DNA of 64,000 nt, from assembly GCA_007922305.1 (NCBI GenBank), contig ML677348.1:19266699-19330698 (forward strand). Direction: 5' to 3'. Source of the DNA: Dermatemys mawii. Taxonomy: Eukaryota; Chordata; Testudines; Dermatemydidae. The notes beneath the pieces were generated by a model that did not search any database, was not told the origin of the DNA, and was given only the letters and a program-made list of their open reading frames with translations. Positions 1 to 12,118 of the stretch are shown piece after piece (position 1 is the stretch's first letter; each line of letters starts with the position of its first letter). Both the position numbers and the translations under genes were made by a program.

Positions 1-1004
1 GTAGGGTCTGCTCTACTGGTGCAAATCACAACTTTGCTTGGCTGTAGTATGGGCTTGCGCTGGTGGACCTTACTCCACTTGCTGGTCACTGGAGGCTGAA
101 ATTTTTAGTTTAGATCACACTGGACTGTCTTAGGGAATTATCTTTCACTATCAGGAAATGCTCAGTATGGGTTGCCTATTAAACGCTTCAGTGGAAGTTG
201 TTAGTATGTCAAGTTTACAGGAATAAAAGAAACAGTTAATTGGTGTTATACTGAGGTAGTTAACCTCATTTGAAACTAACTCAAAAATTCACTCTAGCCA
301 AACCTTTGAGTGTCAAGGTGTCTGTCATCTGTTCCATCTGAGGACATTTTGCCAAAGTGAGGCTCGTTATCTGGTGTATGGTAGGTACCCTATTTAGAAC
401 TAGAGAGTTTCCCTATTGGTGCTGCTTCTATCAGCAGTGTGCTGTGACATTTACCATGGGCGACTTTACACATGCATTCCAGTAGTTAGAGCGAATCGAC
501 TTTTATATGAATCCCTGCCTAAGAAGGTCACTCCCTAGCAGAGGCTTTTTTTCTTGAAACTCCCCTTTCTGCAAAAGTCACTGATGTAGCATCCACTGCA
601 GCATATTAGCCATATGTAGAAGGCTGTCAAGATGGTTGATCCTGTAAGCCCAGTGCCTTAATAGTTCTGGTCTCTGGCAGTAGGACTATTATGAAAGCTG
701 ATGTGAACCTACAAAGTTGGTCACAGGCATTGCATGTGGCAGCTTCTCTGAGTCTATTTGCATGGCTTTGACATCCACAAGGGAGAATTTAAAGAGATTT
801 GTTTCCTCCCAATTGGATATTGGTCTCTCTAGATTCCCATCCAGCTTCAGCTCACTAGTATAAACTGTGCATATAACATTCTCTTTCGGCCGAACCAACA
901 AACTATGAAAAACACCTGCTAATATGCAGTGTTTTTTACCCTAGTCTTCATCCTCTGCATAAACATAGGCTCTGAAATAGAAATGTCACTGACACTTCCC
1001 TTTA
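1..1004. other. Unassigned stretch, no gene seen
   Basis: I see no recognisable gene or repeat here. A 70-codon minus-strand frame at 689-901 has ordinary-looking composition, but it matches no family I recognise and has no splice or promoter context. Confidence 0.4.
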
Positions 1005-1460
1005 TAATCAGTTGCTTATAACTTTGCCAAACTTTAACCATTGGGGTTGCAATTTTCCACTCAGGGTCTCTCTGCCACATGTGGATTTTATTTTTCCCTC
1101 CCAGCTGTTTCAGAGAACAATAGGGGAAAATACATTGTTTGGACTATATTTAAAAAAAAAAGTCAACCTTTCCCTTGAAAAAATATCTCTGGTGCCCTGT
1201 GCTTTGGAGCAAAGACTCCAGATTTGGATATGTGATGGTCTTTGTCTCAGAGATGTGTCTTTGTAAAAAATCCACCTACATCTGGCCAAGTTATAAGTGT
1301 GAAAAATTTCACTTTGCACATGCTCAAGTAAACTTCTTAGATTTTAACATCTAAGTTCCCCTAAAGATTTGTCTGCACTGGGCATGCTCCAGCCCATTGT
1401 TGAGCAGGGCTTTCTCTGAAAGTTCCACTCTCAGGCAGCTGAATTGAGAGTAGGGAGCCT
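1005..1460. repeat. Dispersed repeat, copy A (unclassified)
   Basis: Two blocks here recur in the same order near 18.87 kb and 20.04 kb. The first block runs from about 1008 (cagttgcttataactttgcc). The second runs from about 1281 (ctggccaagttataa, then actttgcacatgctcaa). Shared words in fixed order show a common interspersed repeat. The family is not identified. Confidence 0.6.
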
Positions 1461-2189
1461 GTCACTCCCATGCTTTCAAAGACAACCCCCTTGCTGGGCC
1501 AAGGCAAGGAAGGAAGAAGCTACATGATTCAAACGCAGATGGAACAAGGGCCAACTATTTGGGGAGTAGATGGGAACATGGCGGTGTGGTAACAGACTGG
1601 GACAAGGGAGAGAAATAGTGGAGGGACTGAAACTCTGGGATTGGGTGGGGAAGGAGGTAGGGAGAAGAATAAGGAGGGGAGGTGGGATTTTGAAAAGTTG
1701 AGACTAGAATGTGCTGAGCAAAGATACTGGAACAATGAACCTTTGAAGTTGGAACTGGGACAGCATGGAGAGTAGCTCCTTGCCCCAGCTACAGCAGTAA
1801 AGAAGATCCAGAACAGGAACAGGTTGGAGGGAATGGGCAGAAAGTCTGTGCCTCCTAGAGAGCACTCCTACCAAAGCATGGAATGGAACCTAAGAATCTT
1901 GGAATCTCATCATTTCTCTGATATAAGCAAATATCTATGTAACCCACTTGCAAAGTATCCCATCCACTCCTTGTTTGGGTCTACAGAGAGGATGACAAAC
2001 TATTATTGCTGTCAGTTACTTCATTAGCTCAAGTGGTGGAGGGTCTTTGCATTGAAGTTAAAATTTTCAACTCTGCTGATGGCCTGCCTGAGTATCCATA
2101 TGATGTCACCTGATAGAATGTCTATCTTTTTAAAAGACTAGTGTTCCATGTGTGATTTCCTATGTTAAAAGAACATAATTAAAGTTAGT
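1461..2189. other. Unassigned stretch, no gene seen
   Basis: Purine-rich tracts lie around 1600-1690. There are no supportable coding exons and no repeat that I recognise. Confidence 0.4.
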
Positions 2190-2285
2190 CAAGCACTGAT
2201 TTAGTTGGGAATTAGTCCTGCTTTGAGCAGAGTGTTGGACTAGATGAGTTCCTGAGGTCCCTTCCAACCTTGATATTCTATATTC
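2190..2285 (+). mobile_element. CR1 LINE 3' end fragment
   Basis: The segment carries the typical turtle CR1 3' tail: a 'ggaattagtcctgctttgag' block, then 'gttggactagatga', 'cctgaggtcccttccaacc' and the terminal 'tgatattcta'. It is heavily 5'-truncated, as most CR1 copies are. Confidence 0.85.
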
Positions 2286-3480
2286 AAAAATTGGGAAGTG
2301 CCAGAGTTAATTGTGCTTATGCCCATTTGTTGCAGAAGTTGAGAGGTGAGTAATATTTGTAGTACTAGAATAGACAGGGCTAGGCTTGCACATAGCTAAA
2401 ATTCTTCTCCCACCCTTCATCCTCCACTATAGGGGGAGGAGCCACTAAGTCCAGGCTATAATCAATTTCTGGGGATAACAAAGGAAAAAAGAGAAACAGG
2501 AGTGAGGTTAAAGATTGAAAATCAAGGGAAACAGAGCAGAGAATCCCAGAGAGCACCCATTGCGTCTCAAAGGTATCCAAGGAAACTGTGGATACTGCCC
2601 AGAGGAACTCTGCTTGGAGATGTGAGCAGACAAGAGACAATAAAAAGGCCCCACAATTGCAGAGCATGCCCTCCTTCCCCCATCCAGCTTCCTCCGCTTG
2701 GAGTGATAGATGGCCAGTGTGAGAAGGATATTGACAAGGAGTCATGGATGAAGTGTACAAAAATCAAGAGTTGTGGGGGAAAGGAGCAGCCAGAACCTCA
2801 GGAAGAGGTTCTGGATGATCCATAAGAGGGACTGCAACCTGATGCACTCTATCTCAAGGGTCAGCATATTGCTGCAAAAGGAACATGTATCAGAAAAGTT
2901 TCTGAATCATGCTAGGACATGCCTGTGCTCAGCTCTACCTAGGAGCTGCCAATTAACATCTCCCATTGGCCATGAAACTGCAGGGGAGTACAGATAGGCC
3001 CACCAGGGTTCCTTATCCTCTGCAGGTGGCAACAGGTTCCTCCACTTGCTGTTGAATGGGATGCAAGGGTGAGGAAGTGAATGGTGTGAAGCATGAGCAA
3101 TGACAGATATTTTCTGGGCACAGCTTGGAGGCAGACCAGCTGGATGTCATTCAGCTGACTTAGGTACATGTTGGGGGCAGCTGGGGAGGCTCATACAGCA
3201 GGGCCCTGGTGATGAGTTCTGGAGGGCCAGAGATTAGTGGACACAAAACACATTCATGCAGGACACCCTCAAGGAAAGTCAGAATCAGGAGTCAAGGCTG
3301 CCCTCACCTCCCAGAGCACACAACAGTGGAGATGCAGGGTGGGCAGCCCTACGTACTGGCTGAGCACTACAGGGTCTACGCAGTGTCTCTGATTCTGGTG
3401 GCATCAGCCAGGACTATCCTGCAGAACACCAAGAGTGACGCCACCTTAAAACAGAGGTGGGAGCTCTGGGTAGTAGTAGT
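2286..3480. other. Unassigned stretch, no gene seen
   Basis: Several overlapping frames of 70-126 codons occur on both strands (for example 2380-2760 minus and 2502-2825 plus). They shadow one another and match nothing I recognise. This may be old repeat or the upstream part of the LTR-like segment that follows. Confidence 0.4.
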
Positions 3481-4330
3481 TTGTAGTGGGCTGGCTGCCC
3501 CACTCCCATGCCAGAGTGGGCAAAAGTAGGCCAAAACAGCTGTGTGGGCTGTCAGCCAATCAGAAAAGAGCCTACTGAGGGCAAATCAGGGCTGAGCTTG
3601 TAGCCAGCCAATCAGGGCCAGGCTAGGCACTATATAAAGGCTGTCCAGAAGTGAAGCAGTCACTCTTTCCTGAACCTTTATAGGGGAAGGTCTGGCTCCT
3701 GAGGGAGGAGTGGTACCAAGGGTAGACTCAGGGCAGCAGAAGGGGACTCTGGTCTGGTTACCTGTCAGGCTGCCAGCCCTGAGATAAAAGCTTATCTGGT
3801 GCTAAGAGGCCAAAGGGGAAGTGGCTCAGGGAGAGCAAGGTGGACTAAGGGAGTGAAGGAGGGCAGGATAGCTGATGCCAACGGGTCCCTGGGCTGGGAC
3901 CCACAGTAGAGGTTGGGCCTGGGTCCCTCCTGCCCCTTATGTTGCACCTGGCTGTGGGAAGTGGTCTCCATGGACTGCACCAGGCCCCTGCCAGAAGGGG
4001 CTTGACTTGGGGTGTGGTTGGCCACTGCAGTGGGGGTGCTGAGACAGACTGCTGTAAACCCCCCTGCCCTGTGGAAGGGGCAAGTGTGAACTTGGGGGCA
4101 CTGCTGGAAGGTAGTGTCCTGAAGAGGATCCTGCAAGCAAGGAAGAACACAGGTCCAGATGCTAAAGGAGGGCAACTGAGAGTGAGAGGCAGATGGGACA
4201 CCACCAGAGGAGGGTGCTCTACCACCAGTTGAGCTAATTCCTGGACTAAACAGCAAGAGGCACTGGATGGTGAGTCCCAACCTGTTAGAGTTCTACAGCA
4301 CACTATAGAACTTTTAGTGCATGGTGGCTA
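3480..4330 (+). repeat. LTR-like segment with CCAAT and TATA boxes
   Basis: Two CCAAT boxes in a 'gccaatcag' context (3556-3560 and 3608-3612) sit upstream of a TATA box (TATATAAA, 3631-3638). A G-rich leader follows. This spacing and the flanking composition resemble a U3/R region of a turtle LTR retrotransposon. No partner LTR or internal coding region was found, so it would be a solo or fragmentary LTR. The long minus-strand frames at 3792-4303 look like composition artefacts. Confidence 0.45.
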
Positions 4331-4440
4331 GTTATTGTGTGGCAGGCTAGTGTGGTGTAGATTTACACCCCAGCTTACTGTGCACTGTCAGGGTATATGT
4401 ACCCTTACTCCCTGCATGATTCATGTCCTGGCTGTGGAAC

Positions 4441-4715
4441 ACAGCATGATAGTTCCAACAATATCAGGGTTGGAAGGGACCTCAGGAGGTCACCTAGTCC
4501 AACCCCCTGCTCAAAGCAGGACCAATCCCCAACTAAATCAGGCTTGATAAAGCCTGACCTTAAAAAACCTCCAAGGAAGAAGATTCAACCACCTCTCTAG
4601 GTAACCCATTCCAGTGCTTCATCACTCTCCTAGTGAATGTTTTTCCTAATATTCAACCTAAACCTCCCCCACTGCAACTTGAAACCATTACTCCTTGCTC
4701 TGACTTAGAAGTATA
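4441..4715 (-). mobile_element. CR1 LINE 3' end, reverse orientation
   Basis: This is the reverse complement of the turtle CR1 tail. It begins with 'atatcagggttggaaggga' and 'cctaggtaacccattcc'-like blocks and continues into the CR1 3' UTR/ORF end ('cctccaaggaagaagattc', 'ttttcctaatattcaacct'). The 3' terminus points toward lower coordinates. Confidence 0.9.
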
Positions 4716-5430
4716 GGGAAGACTCTGCATTCTATGTAGAGGTATAGGGACTTAGGGGTATAGAGAAGACTGCATTAACTTGGTTAGCTGTTTGGGGATT
4801 TGAGGAGTTCCCAGTGAAAATGTTGATCCAAACCCTGCACACAATTGAATGATTTGCTGGTCTTTTAGTCCCGTCCCATAATCCAGCTTACATCCTATGT
4901 TGCTATTCATTCATTCTCTATTATGTAGTTACCAATAAAAAAATCATAGATCTTCATTTTGCATAAATGAGTTAAGTGTATTGTAAAACAATATGCCAAA
5001 GAGAAGCTCAAACATGAACGTTGCCGTATGTTCTTAAGTTGTACGAAGAACACCTACCACACAGTGTACAGCAATGTTCTACAAATGGAACTGCATGACA
5101 AATGGAATGGGCAAGTTAAACTGAAATGTTACTATTTATTTCTTGTAACAATGTTTTTTAAAGTGCAAAATGACTTCCATACAGGTGTTCAGGGATTAGC
5201 AGATGCTGTGTATAATTTCATGGGAACCAAGTATTTCCTCTTTACTTTCTTGTAATGGCTGCACTATAGATTTGAGTTTTTACAATATTTTCCTCACTGC
5301 CAGGTAGTTTGCAGTTCAAAAATAAAATTTCAAAGCCTCTGATAAATATGGTGGTGTGTTTGGTTCTTTACATTAAAAAAAAATCATAATACTCCATATT
5401 TCAGATTTTTACTAGGCAAGAATACTTTCA
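4716..5430. other. Unassigned AT-rich stretch
   Basis: No gene or repeat is recognised. A 75-codon plus-strand frame at 5028-5255 has no family resemblance. Confidence 0.4.
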
Positions 5431-5432
5431 TA

Positions 5433-5486
5433 CAGTAGACTCTGTTTTACCCGGGTTTTTTTTACCAAGTTTTTGTTTTAAACATG

Positions 5487-5521
<35 letters not shown>

Positions 5522-5753
5522 CATAACTCGCAGAGCTGGCTCTGGCTTTGTTACTGCCCCAAGTACATGTGTGCATGCACACACAAACCCCACCAGAGTG
5601 TAGGGCAGCTAGTGAACCAACACCTCTTCCCCTTGGCACAGGGTGGCTGGTGAACCAACACCCCCCCTTCCCATATGTCCTATGGATGGTGATTATCTGG
5701 GATTTATTAACCAGGATTAATTTTTTCCTTATCCTGGATAACTGAGTCTACTG
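5433..5753. mobile_element. Tigger/pogo-like MITE with TA target duplication
   Basis: Terminal inverted repeats begin CAGTAGACTCTG and end in the complement, GAGTCTACTG. Both are flanked by TA (5431-5432 and 5754-5755), as for Tc1/mariner-pogo elements. The interior has a long A homopolymer at about 5491-5520 and a TG/CA-rich patch. It has no coding capacity, so it is a non-autonomous copy. Confidence 0.75.
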
Positions 5754-5755
5754 TA

Positions 5756-6265
5756 CTTGATATTTATAGTAGATAACCCTGAAAATGTGTTAAACTTCTC
5801 CCTTGATCTGCTCTACATTCTGAGTATCCTCCAAAATAAGGAGATGACATTTCTTCTCTACTAGCAGTAAGTGGAGGGAGACTCAAAGTGTCTTGACTCC
5901 TCCTGTTCTTTGATCTCCCCACCTTTATCTTCTAGCTGCATAGGAGTCACAACAGATCATTGATGGCAGTTAAACTGGAGGTAAAACAATGGTCCTTTGC
6001 AGAAAGGTTTGAAACCTATCAGCATATTTAAGGCCAAATCCCCCCTCTCCAAGTTGCAGTGGGTTTTTGTGTTTATCTAAAGGAAACATTTAGCCTATAA
6101 GTAGAAACAAGAAAGAACTGGGAGGAACAGTAGGGCATGGGTTCCATTGTTACCATTATTTTGGAGGGAGGGGGGAAGATTTGTCTCCCAGTTTATTTCA
6201 ATGGGAAGTTTATTGGGTAATTATTCAAAGTTACCTAATAAATGTTGGTTTTTGTATTTCTTCTG
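5756..6265. other. Unassigned stretch, no gene seen
   Basis: I recognise no coding potential and no repeat in this interval. Confidence 0.4.
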
Positions 6266-6832
6266 ATAGACTCTAAGATCAGAAGGGATTATTATGATCA
6301 TCTAGTCTGACCTGCACAGCACAGGCCACAGTATCTCACTCACCCGCTCCTGCAATAAACCTCTCATTTATGTCTGAGCTATTGAAATCCTCAAATCATG
6401 GTTTAAAGACTTCAAGGTGCAGAGAATTCTCCAGCAAGTAACCCGTGCCCCACACTGCAAAGGAAGGTGAAAAACCCCCAGGACCTCTGCCAATCTGCCC
6501 TGGAGGAAAAATTCCTTCCTGACGCCAAATATGGCAATCAGCTGAACCCTGAGCATGTGGGTAAGACTCACCAGCCAGGCACAGAGAATTCTTTCCTGGG
6601 TAGTAACTTAGATCCCATCCAACATCCCATGAATAGTCAAAGATCAATTAATTGCCAAAATTGTTATCCCATCATATCATTTCCTCCATAAGCTTATTGA
6701 GCTTAATCTTGAAGCCATATAGGTCTTTTGCCCCCACTGCTTCCCTTGGAAGGCTGTTCCAGAACTTCACTCCTCTTATAGTTAGAAACCTTTGTCTAAT
6801 TTCAAGTTTAGCTTTATATTTCTAAAGATCAG
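6266..6832 (-). mobile_element. CR1-like LINE 3' part, reverse orientation
   Basis: The segment starts with 'gactctaagatcagaaggga' and 'atcatctagtctgacctgc', then runs through blocks such as 'ggcaatcagctgaaccctg' and 'ggctgttccagaacttcac'. This is the reverse complement of the 3' end of a second, diverged CR1 subfamily. Minus-strand frames at 6368-6647 are remnants of it rather than genes. Confidence 0.75.
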
Positions 6833-6921
6833 TGAGAAATGTGTACAATATTGACTCCATCTCTTAATGTACACCTTGGAGAATTATTCTGTTGACTCCA
6901 AAAAGAGTGAAAATGCTAGTA

Positions 6922-7291
6922 CAGTAGAACCTCAGAGTTACAAACCCTTTGAGAATAGAGGTGGCTTAACTCTGAAATCTTTGTAATATTGTTTTTTCAA
7001 AAGTTTGACTGAACATTGACTTAATACAGCTTTGAAACTTTACTATGCAGATTTTTTTTTTGCTTTTCACCATCTTCATTTAAATGAAACAAGCACAAAG
7101 TTTTCTTACCTTGTCAAACAAATTTTTTAAAACTTTCCCTTTATTTTTTAGTAGTTTACATTAACACAGTACTAACTGTACAGTAATTTTCTTGTCTTCC
7201 CTGCCTGATTATGTACTTCTGGTTCCAAATGAGGAGTGTGGTTGACTAGTCAGTTTGTAACCCTGATGCTCATAACTGTGAGGTTCTACTG
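6922..7291. mobile_element. Tigger-like MITE with TA target duplication
   Basis: Terminal inverted repeats are CAGTAGAACCTCAGAGTTAC at the left and the matching ...GTGAGGTTCTACTG at the right. TA target duplications lie at 6920-6921 and 7292-7293. A second internal inverted pair (gttacaaac / gtttgtaac) lies just inside the ends. It is 370 bp and non-coding. Confidence 0.85.
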
Positions 7292-7293
7292 TA

Positions 7294-7745
7294 TTGGCAG
7301 CCTTGTTGACAGCTTAAATGGAATGTGTATATAGTTTCATTAAATGTGAAATTTCTTCCTCACTTAAATCCGTCTGGAATATAAGGAACAACATTATATC
7401 CTAAATGAGCTGAGCTTGCTTTGGTGGTGGCATTTCAGTAGAGATGGGGAATTTTTCTTCATTTCTTTTCTCTGTATTTCTAACTTTCTATTGTAATAAA
7501 TAGAAGTTTCTGGACTTAAAAAATTTCAGAAACTTTCATCTTTTTATATTACTGAATTTTCATACAGTACAATTACAAAGTGAGGATTGTGATTACATTG
7601 TACAACTATCTCTGGAAGAACAACCATCAAAGGTACATGAAATCAAACACTTGATAAGGTGTGTTGTACAGGGTAAACTACAAGCATTATTGGGCCATCT
7701 TAAATTGAACAATATCAGCTTAAGTAACTCAGATAAAATCTTTTT
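7294..7745. other. Unassigned AT-rich stretch
   Basis: I recognise no gene or repeat. Confidence 0.4.
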
Positions 7746-7749
7746 ATTT

Positions 7750-8975
7750 AGACATACAAGGTGGGTGAGGTTTATATAATATTTTTATTGGACCAAGTTC
7801 TCTTGGTGAAAGAGATCATTGTGAGCTTACACAAAGCTCTGCTCCAGGTTTGGGAAAGGGTACCTTAGAGTGTTGCAGCTAAAGTCAAAGTATGACAGAT
7901 TGTTGAGCATGAGGAATTAACTGCCTACCTCCCCTTGAATTCTCTTGTAACATGTTAACACCTGCAGTCAAAGGAAAAAAGAGGGTTAGTGGGTTATACA
8001 ACATCAATTTATCAAGACTGCTCCAAATTGAATCATGTATACTCTCCAAGGGACTGAATTTCCACCCCACTACAAACTTGATTGTATGATAACGCTGGCA
8101 AACTAGAATTTTCTTTGATGTCACCTTAAAGAATTATTTCACAACAAAGCTGACATCACCTACATATCCATATTTCCCCCATCATCCCAGAAAAAATAAT
8201 CTTACTGGACCCTCCCACAGCAGATGGGATTACACATTTAATCATTACACTGATTGCTTCAGGAAAAAATCAACTAAAATCCTTAACAAACATCACCTCT
8301 CTATGATGACAACCAGCAACTCTATAATGCCAATAAAATATTCACATAGGACCCCTACATTACAAGTCACCCAAGAATCAAACCCTTCACAAAACAACTC
8401 TAAAAGAAACAATTTCATCCCCTTCTGCAGGCCTCCACCACTGACGTGCATGCTGCCCAAAACATACAAAAAATGGAAACTAGGCAGGCTCATTTCTAAT
8501 CATGGCACTCTTACTGAAGGAATATCAGGACTCTCAGAAACTATCTTAAATCACTTGCCACATAAAGAGCCAGTTTCCTCTAGCACAACCAACTTCCTCC
8601 AGAAACTCTTCAACATTAACAGCCTCCCTCAAAACACCATGCTTGCTCCCATGGATGTCATCTCCCTCTATATCAACATCTCTCACAACTGCATCACTAC
8701 CTGCTTCTAGTATCTATAAGACAATTGGGAACACTCAGAAATCCACCCCAAATACATTGCCAGACTCAGCCATTTCATCCTCACCTATAAACTATTTACA
8801 TTCAAGAGCAAATACTTTCCAGAAACCATGGAAATAGCTATGAGTAGTAGGACAGCTCCCCAGAATGCCATCCTCTTCACAAACCACCTCAAGGAAGTAT
8901 TTCTGGAACTATACACCACAAAACCAGTGATTTCCTGAAATATGGCAATGATATTTTTTCATAGACTTCCACCAC
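7750..8975 (+). mobile_element. Penelope-like element, 5' terminal repeat and reverse-transcriptase fragment
   Basis: The first ~128 bp (7750-7878) is the inverted copy of the other end at 11978-12108. After it, the plus-strand frame at about 8303-8720 carries Penelope reverse-transcriptase features: a 'PLTCMLPK' block, a 'GTLTEGISG' block and an 'MDVISLYINI' block resembling the RT catalytic-strand motif. The frame then breaks by stops and shifts, so this is a dead copy. It is interrupted near 8975 and resumes near 10885. Confidence 0.8.
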
Positions 8976-10885
8976 ACTGCGAGCCACCATCTATTTTCTG
9001 AGCGCACATTCTGGGGTGTCTGGAAGAGGCTGGCATGTCCCTACTGCTCATAGGCAGAGGGTCCAGGGAGATCTGCTTGCTGCCCCTGCAACGCTCCCAC
9101 AGCTCTCATTGGCTGTGGTTCCCAGCCCATGAGAGCTGTGCAACTGGAGCTTGTGGTGGGGGTAGCATGTGGAGCCTCCATGACCTTCCCTCCTGGCAAG
9201 AGCTGCAGAGACAGGCCAGCCACTTCCAGGAGCTGCATGGAGCCCCATAGAGAGCCTGCCAACCCTGCCCCGAACCCACAGCATCAGCAGAGGTCCAAGG
9301 CCACTCACCACTACCCAGACCATATCCCACCCCCCAGCAGCAGGGGTTCCTGGGCCATGCACTACCACCCACTTCCCATCCCCCCTAGCAGCAGTGGTGT
9401 TCCTGGTCTCCTCTCCCACCCTGCCCCCAAGCACCCATGGTGCCCCATGACCATCCCACCAGAGCATCCACAGCTCCCTGGCCCAAGTTGGAATTAGGGG
9501 TATATAATACAAGTCATGGATAGGTCACAAGCCATGAATTTTTGTTTACTACCCGTGACCTGTCCATGACTTTTACAAAAATACCTGTGATTAAAATGTA
9601 GCCTTTGTCATGATCTCTCCCAAAGGGCTTCCCCAAACAGCCCAGCGTGGCTCTACCCACACTCCTTCCCAAAGCTCTTCATTGTCTTTGCCCCAGCCCA
9701 GGTAGACTACTCCTCTTTAGGGAAGCGGGCTGGGACTTGGGGCAGCTGGGACTTCCCAGCACTGGAGCGCCCCTGGGCGTTGGGGCTGTGCCACCCAGAA
9801 CTGGGGGTTGGTTGGCACTGGGACTGCCCACCCATCACTGAGCACTGGGAGGGGCTGCCCACCCTGTGCTTGCATGGGCTGAGGGCACTGGGGAGGGGTT
9901 GCCTGTCCTGCACTCAGGTGTCAGGGGGGTCACACACCACTCACCCACTCTGCACTTGGAGGCTGGGGAGGCCACAAGCTGCCTGTGCTCAGGGGGCCAC
10001 GTACTGCCCACACTCCACTTGGGGGCCAGAAGGCCACATGCTGCCTGCCCACCCTGTGCTCAGAGGCCGCGCACCATCCACCTGCCTGCCCTGTGCTCAG
10101 GGGGCCACATGTTGACTACCCTGCCCTCGGAGGCCAGGCAGCTGCATGCCAGCTGCCTGCTCAGAGGCCAGAGGGCCCACGTGCCATTGGCACATCTGCT
10201 CAGGGTGAGGTGGGCTGGGCATCACCCATCTATCCAGTGCTCTGGGGCTAAGGTGGGAGGGGCTGGCGGACACAGGATTGCAGGGCTCCAGCAGTGGAAG
10301 GGGGGATGGGTCCTCAGGCAGTGCTGACAGGGGGCTAGCCTTCCTCAACCAGCAGTTCACCCACCACCCATCCTGGTGCCTTTGTCTTCTTAGGTCAAAG
10401 AGAGAATCTGGGGTTTCTATCATTTTCTTTTATAGACCAGTGAACCTTTGAAGTGGATTCTTCTGAAGGTTCCCTAAAAGTAAAGTTTATTGAAGCAGTG
10501 AAGATGGCAACATGGAGTCTAGTAATGATGAGAGCTGTATGCTCTTTCTTCCCCTACTTGTGTTTGCTGAAATGCAAATTATTCTATTTCCTACCATCTC
10601 TTCCCCCTGCTGTCTTGAAGATCCTGTTTGCTACTTGTACATAAATTGAGGTAAACACACATTCCTTTGTTTAGGATAGACCCGCCTAACACTTTTATCA
10701 GGGAGGGTTTTGAAACTGTGCTAATAACCTCATATGGGGGAATTAATTACTTTACATATAATGTTGCTACATACATTTCACCATGATAATATTGACCAGT
10801 GAGTTATTATATGATACCTCAGAAGGCATAGTTTATACAAATATTATTACAATAGTGTGTAGGGTGTGAATACAGGGCTACTTTT
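8976..10885. repeat. GC-rich composite insertion splitting the Penelope element
   Basis: About 1.9 kb separates the two Penelope halves. It contains a GC-rich part (9000-9490) similar in words to the GC-rich repeat at 36.83-37.4 kb. It also has a 16-bp inverted pair (9513-9528 and 9555-9570, 15 of 16 paired) of a kind common in turtle hAT elements, and a degenerate minisatellite (9945-10200). From about 10440 it is AT-rich and unassigned. Long frames on both strands here are composition artefacts. Confidence 0.55.
9945..10200. repeat. Degenerate GC-rich minisatellite
   Basis: Phrases such as 'ggggccac..tgctgcctg' and 'ccctgtgctcag' recur about every 35-60 bp, four to six times, with indels. 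There is no clean unit boundary. Confidence 0.6.
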
Positions 10886-12108
10886 GATCACACCCATACA
10901 TCAAATTCCTTCTAGAATCCTCCTACACCAGCATCAGTTTCCTGGACACCAACATCACTTTCAACCATGGAACCCTACAGACAACTATATACAAGAAACC
11001 CAGGGAACATGCTTTCCTTCACAGATGCAGTAACCACTCCAAACACACCAAGAAACCTGAAGAGCCAGGTACTCAGATACCACAGAACATGCTCTGCAGA
11101 GAATGTCCAGGATACACATTTTAGCACAGTTAAAACTGCCTTCACCAAACAAGGATACTCCCCCAGAGAAATAAATCACATCATGGAACAGGCCACCAAA
11201 ATACCCTGAGAGAATCAGTATGGAGAGAGAGATAAAAAGCACTGATCACACACCCCTAGTTGTCACCTGGAATCCATATGGGGTATCATTAAACAATTAT
11301 AACCCATACATGAGGGACCACATCCTGAAATAAATATTTCCAGAGATCCCTCTGCTGACCTTCAAATAACCCCCAAACCTTGCCAAGTTCATACAAAGCA
11401 AGTTCCCCACAGCCCAGGATTCACTAACTCAAAACGGCACCAGATATTGCCATAACAGATACAAAGCCTCCAGGCATATCTCTATTGCTACAATGATCAA
11501 TACTCCTTACAACACACCTTTCAATATCCATGAGTCCTATCACAACATGTGATGTACCTCATCCAGCGCATTAAATACCTCAGTGACAACTGTGTAGGTG
11601 AAATGAAACAATCACTGCTCTCCCAGATGAACTCTCAGAAAAATGATAAAAGACAAAATCATGACAGTGTCCATGGACAACCAATTTTAAATTAACAATC
11701 ACACCACATTTGACCTTTCAGTCTTTGTCCACAAAGGAAACTTGCGCAACAACTTCAAAAGATAAGCCTGGGAACTTAAATTTATGAATTTGCTAGACAG
11801 GCATTAAAAATCATGGACTCAATAAAGACACTAGATTACATTACAATAATCTGTAACCTACTAACACTCCTTTTGTCTTATGACTGCAGAGGTGTTAACT
11901 GCCCACTTCACTTTAAATGGTCTTCGCAACATGAGTTAATTACTTATTTTTAACAATCTATTCCACCTTGTGTTTAGTTCTGACACTCTGAATACCTTTC
12001 CCAGAGCTGGAGAACTGTTCTGTGTAAGCTCAAAAACTTGTCTATTTCACCAGTAGAATATGGTCCAGTAAGAGATACTACCTTACTCACCTTGTCTCTA
12101 ATATCTCT
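10886..12108 (+). mobile_element. Penelope-like element, 3' coding remnant and inverted terminal repeat
   Basis: A plus-strand frame from about 10905 encodes a Penelope-like stretch ('SISFLDTNITFNHG', then 'TTIYKKPREHA'), the conserved region after the RT palm. It is followed by a decayed tail. The last ~130 bp (11978-12108) is the reverse complement of 7750-7878, matching the inverted terminal repeats of Penelope elements. A motif at about 12007 (ctggaga ... gtaagctcaaaaac) corresponds to the hammerhead-like part of the terminal repeat but has lost key bases. Confidence 0.75.
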
Positions 12109-12118
12109 AATATTCTTA

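Noticed and set aside
3792..4303. 152- and 162-codon minus-strand frames
   Set aside because: They overlap each other in different frames, are rich in S, P, L and G, and lie in an LTR-like repeat.
9048..10423. Several frames above 100 codons in the GC-rich block
   Set aside because: They arise from a degenerate minisatellite and GC-rich repeat, with equal openness on both strands.
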